From contig JAUWXM010000029.1 of assembly GCA_030616365.1 (NCBI GenBank), positions 1 through 12,560 of the forward strand: a DNA stretch of 12,560 nucleotides, in the 5' to 3' direction. Position 1 is the stretch's first letter. Each line of letters starts with the position of its first letter. The notes beneath the pieces were generated by a model that saw nothing but the letters and a program-made list of their open reading frames with translations, had not been told where the DNA came from and ran no database searches. This DNA is from a bacterium. GTDB lineage: Bacteria; UBP18; UBA7526. Below, in pieces: positions 12,494 to 12,560 of this stretch. The position numbers and the translations under genes are program-made.

Positions 12494-12524
12494 GCCCGCC
12501 GAAGTCCAGAGGACGAAGGCGGGC
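12494..12524. repeat. Palindromic element overlapping the 5' end of tRNA-Val
   Basis: GCCCGCC (12494-12500) pairs with GGCGGGC (12518-12524), and an inner GTCC/GGAC stem encloses loop AGA. The final four bases are also the first four bases of tRNA-Val, so the hairpin competes with the tRNA acceptor stem. Confidence 0.75.
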
Positions 12525-12560
12525 GGTTAGTTCAGAGGGAGAACGCCTCCCTTACAAGGA
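12521..12560 (+). tRNA. tRNA-Val (UAC), 3' part beyond window
   Basis: Visible are the 5' acceptor strand GGGCGGT, the D arm GTTC/GAAC, the anticodon stem strand CCTCC and loop CTTACAA with anticodon TAC, then the first bases of the 3' anticodon strand (GGA). The T arm and 3' acceptor strand lie past the window end. Confidence 0.88.

Overview
The window reads as a compact bacterial chromosome segment with every protein gene on the + strand. RF1 (prfA), MurA and CCA-encoding bacterial-type tRNAs rule out an archaeon. The phylum cannot be named from sequence alone. The lysine/glutamate/isoleucine-rich proteins, the scattered his/trp/leu genes and the abundance of palindromic and short-period repeats resemble uncultured candidate-phylum bacteria (for example Omnitrophota-like lineages). 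That placement is a low-confidence impression.

Layout. Positions 2-2648 hold translation termination and cell-wall genes: the 3' end of prfA, prmC (which methylates RF1/RF2) and murA. Positions 2689-7539 hold histidine genes (hisD, hisB, hisA, an unrecognised six-segment membrane protein, hisI) running by a 4-base overlap into trpD. Positions 7540-10654 hold trpC, a gap of about 250 bases with octamer repeats and a likely promoter, a secreted HEAT-repeat protein, trpF and a leuD-type small subunit. purA (10689 onward) follows, and its reading frame runs without a stop through a tRNA-Lys gene. From 11973 to the end is a tRNA cluster: Lys(UUU), an interrupted tRNA-Glu, an intact Glu(UUC) and the 5' part of Val(UAC).

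The metabolic genes form a mixed amino-acid/purine cluster: histidine steps 3, 5/4, 7 and 10 (hisI, hisA, hisB, hisD), the three central tryptophan steps (trpD, trpF, trpC), one aconitase-type small subunit and the first committed AMP step. hisG, hisF, hisH, hisC, trpE, trpG, trpA, trpB and leuC are absent here and must lie elsewhere. The hisB product lacks two histidines normally needed for metal binding.

The most unusual content is repeats. (1) A family of GC-rich palindromes, several ending in CCCCG...CGGGG, sits at the prfA stop codon, in frame inside prmC, murA and probably trpC, and repeatedly in the tRNA cluster. The murA copy is a perfect three-stem cloverleaf. (2) One tRNA-Glu gene is broken into four pieces by three palindrome-containing inserts. 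Joined, the pieces restore exactly 77 nt with every tRNA stem intact. The third insert, in the anticodon loop, is an inverted repeat that carries a complete tRNA-Glu(UUC). (3) Most intergenic gaps longer than about 25 bases carry their own degenerate 7-8 base tandem repeat, and one such repeat lies inside prmC. Together these suggest very active small palindromic elements that tolerate insertion into protein and tRNA genes.
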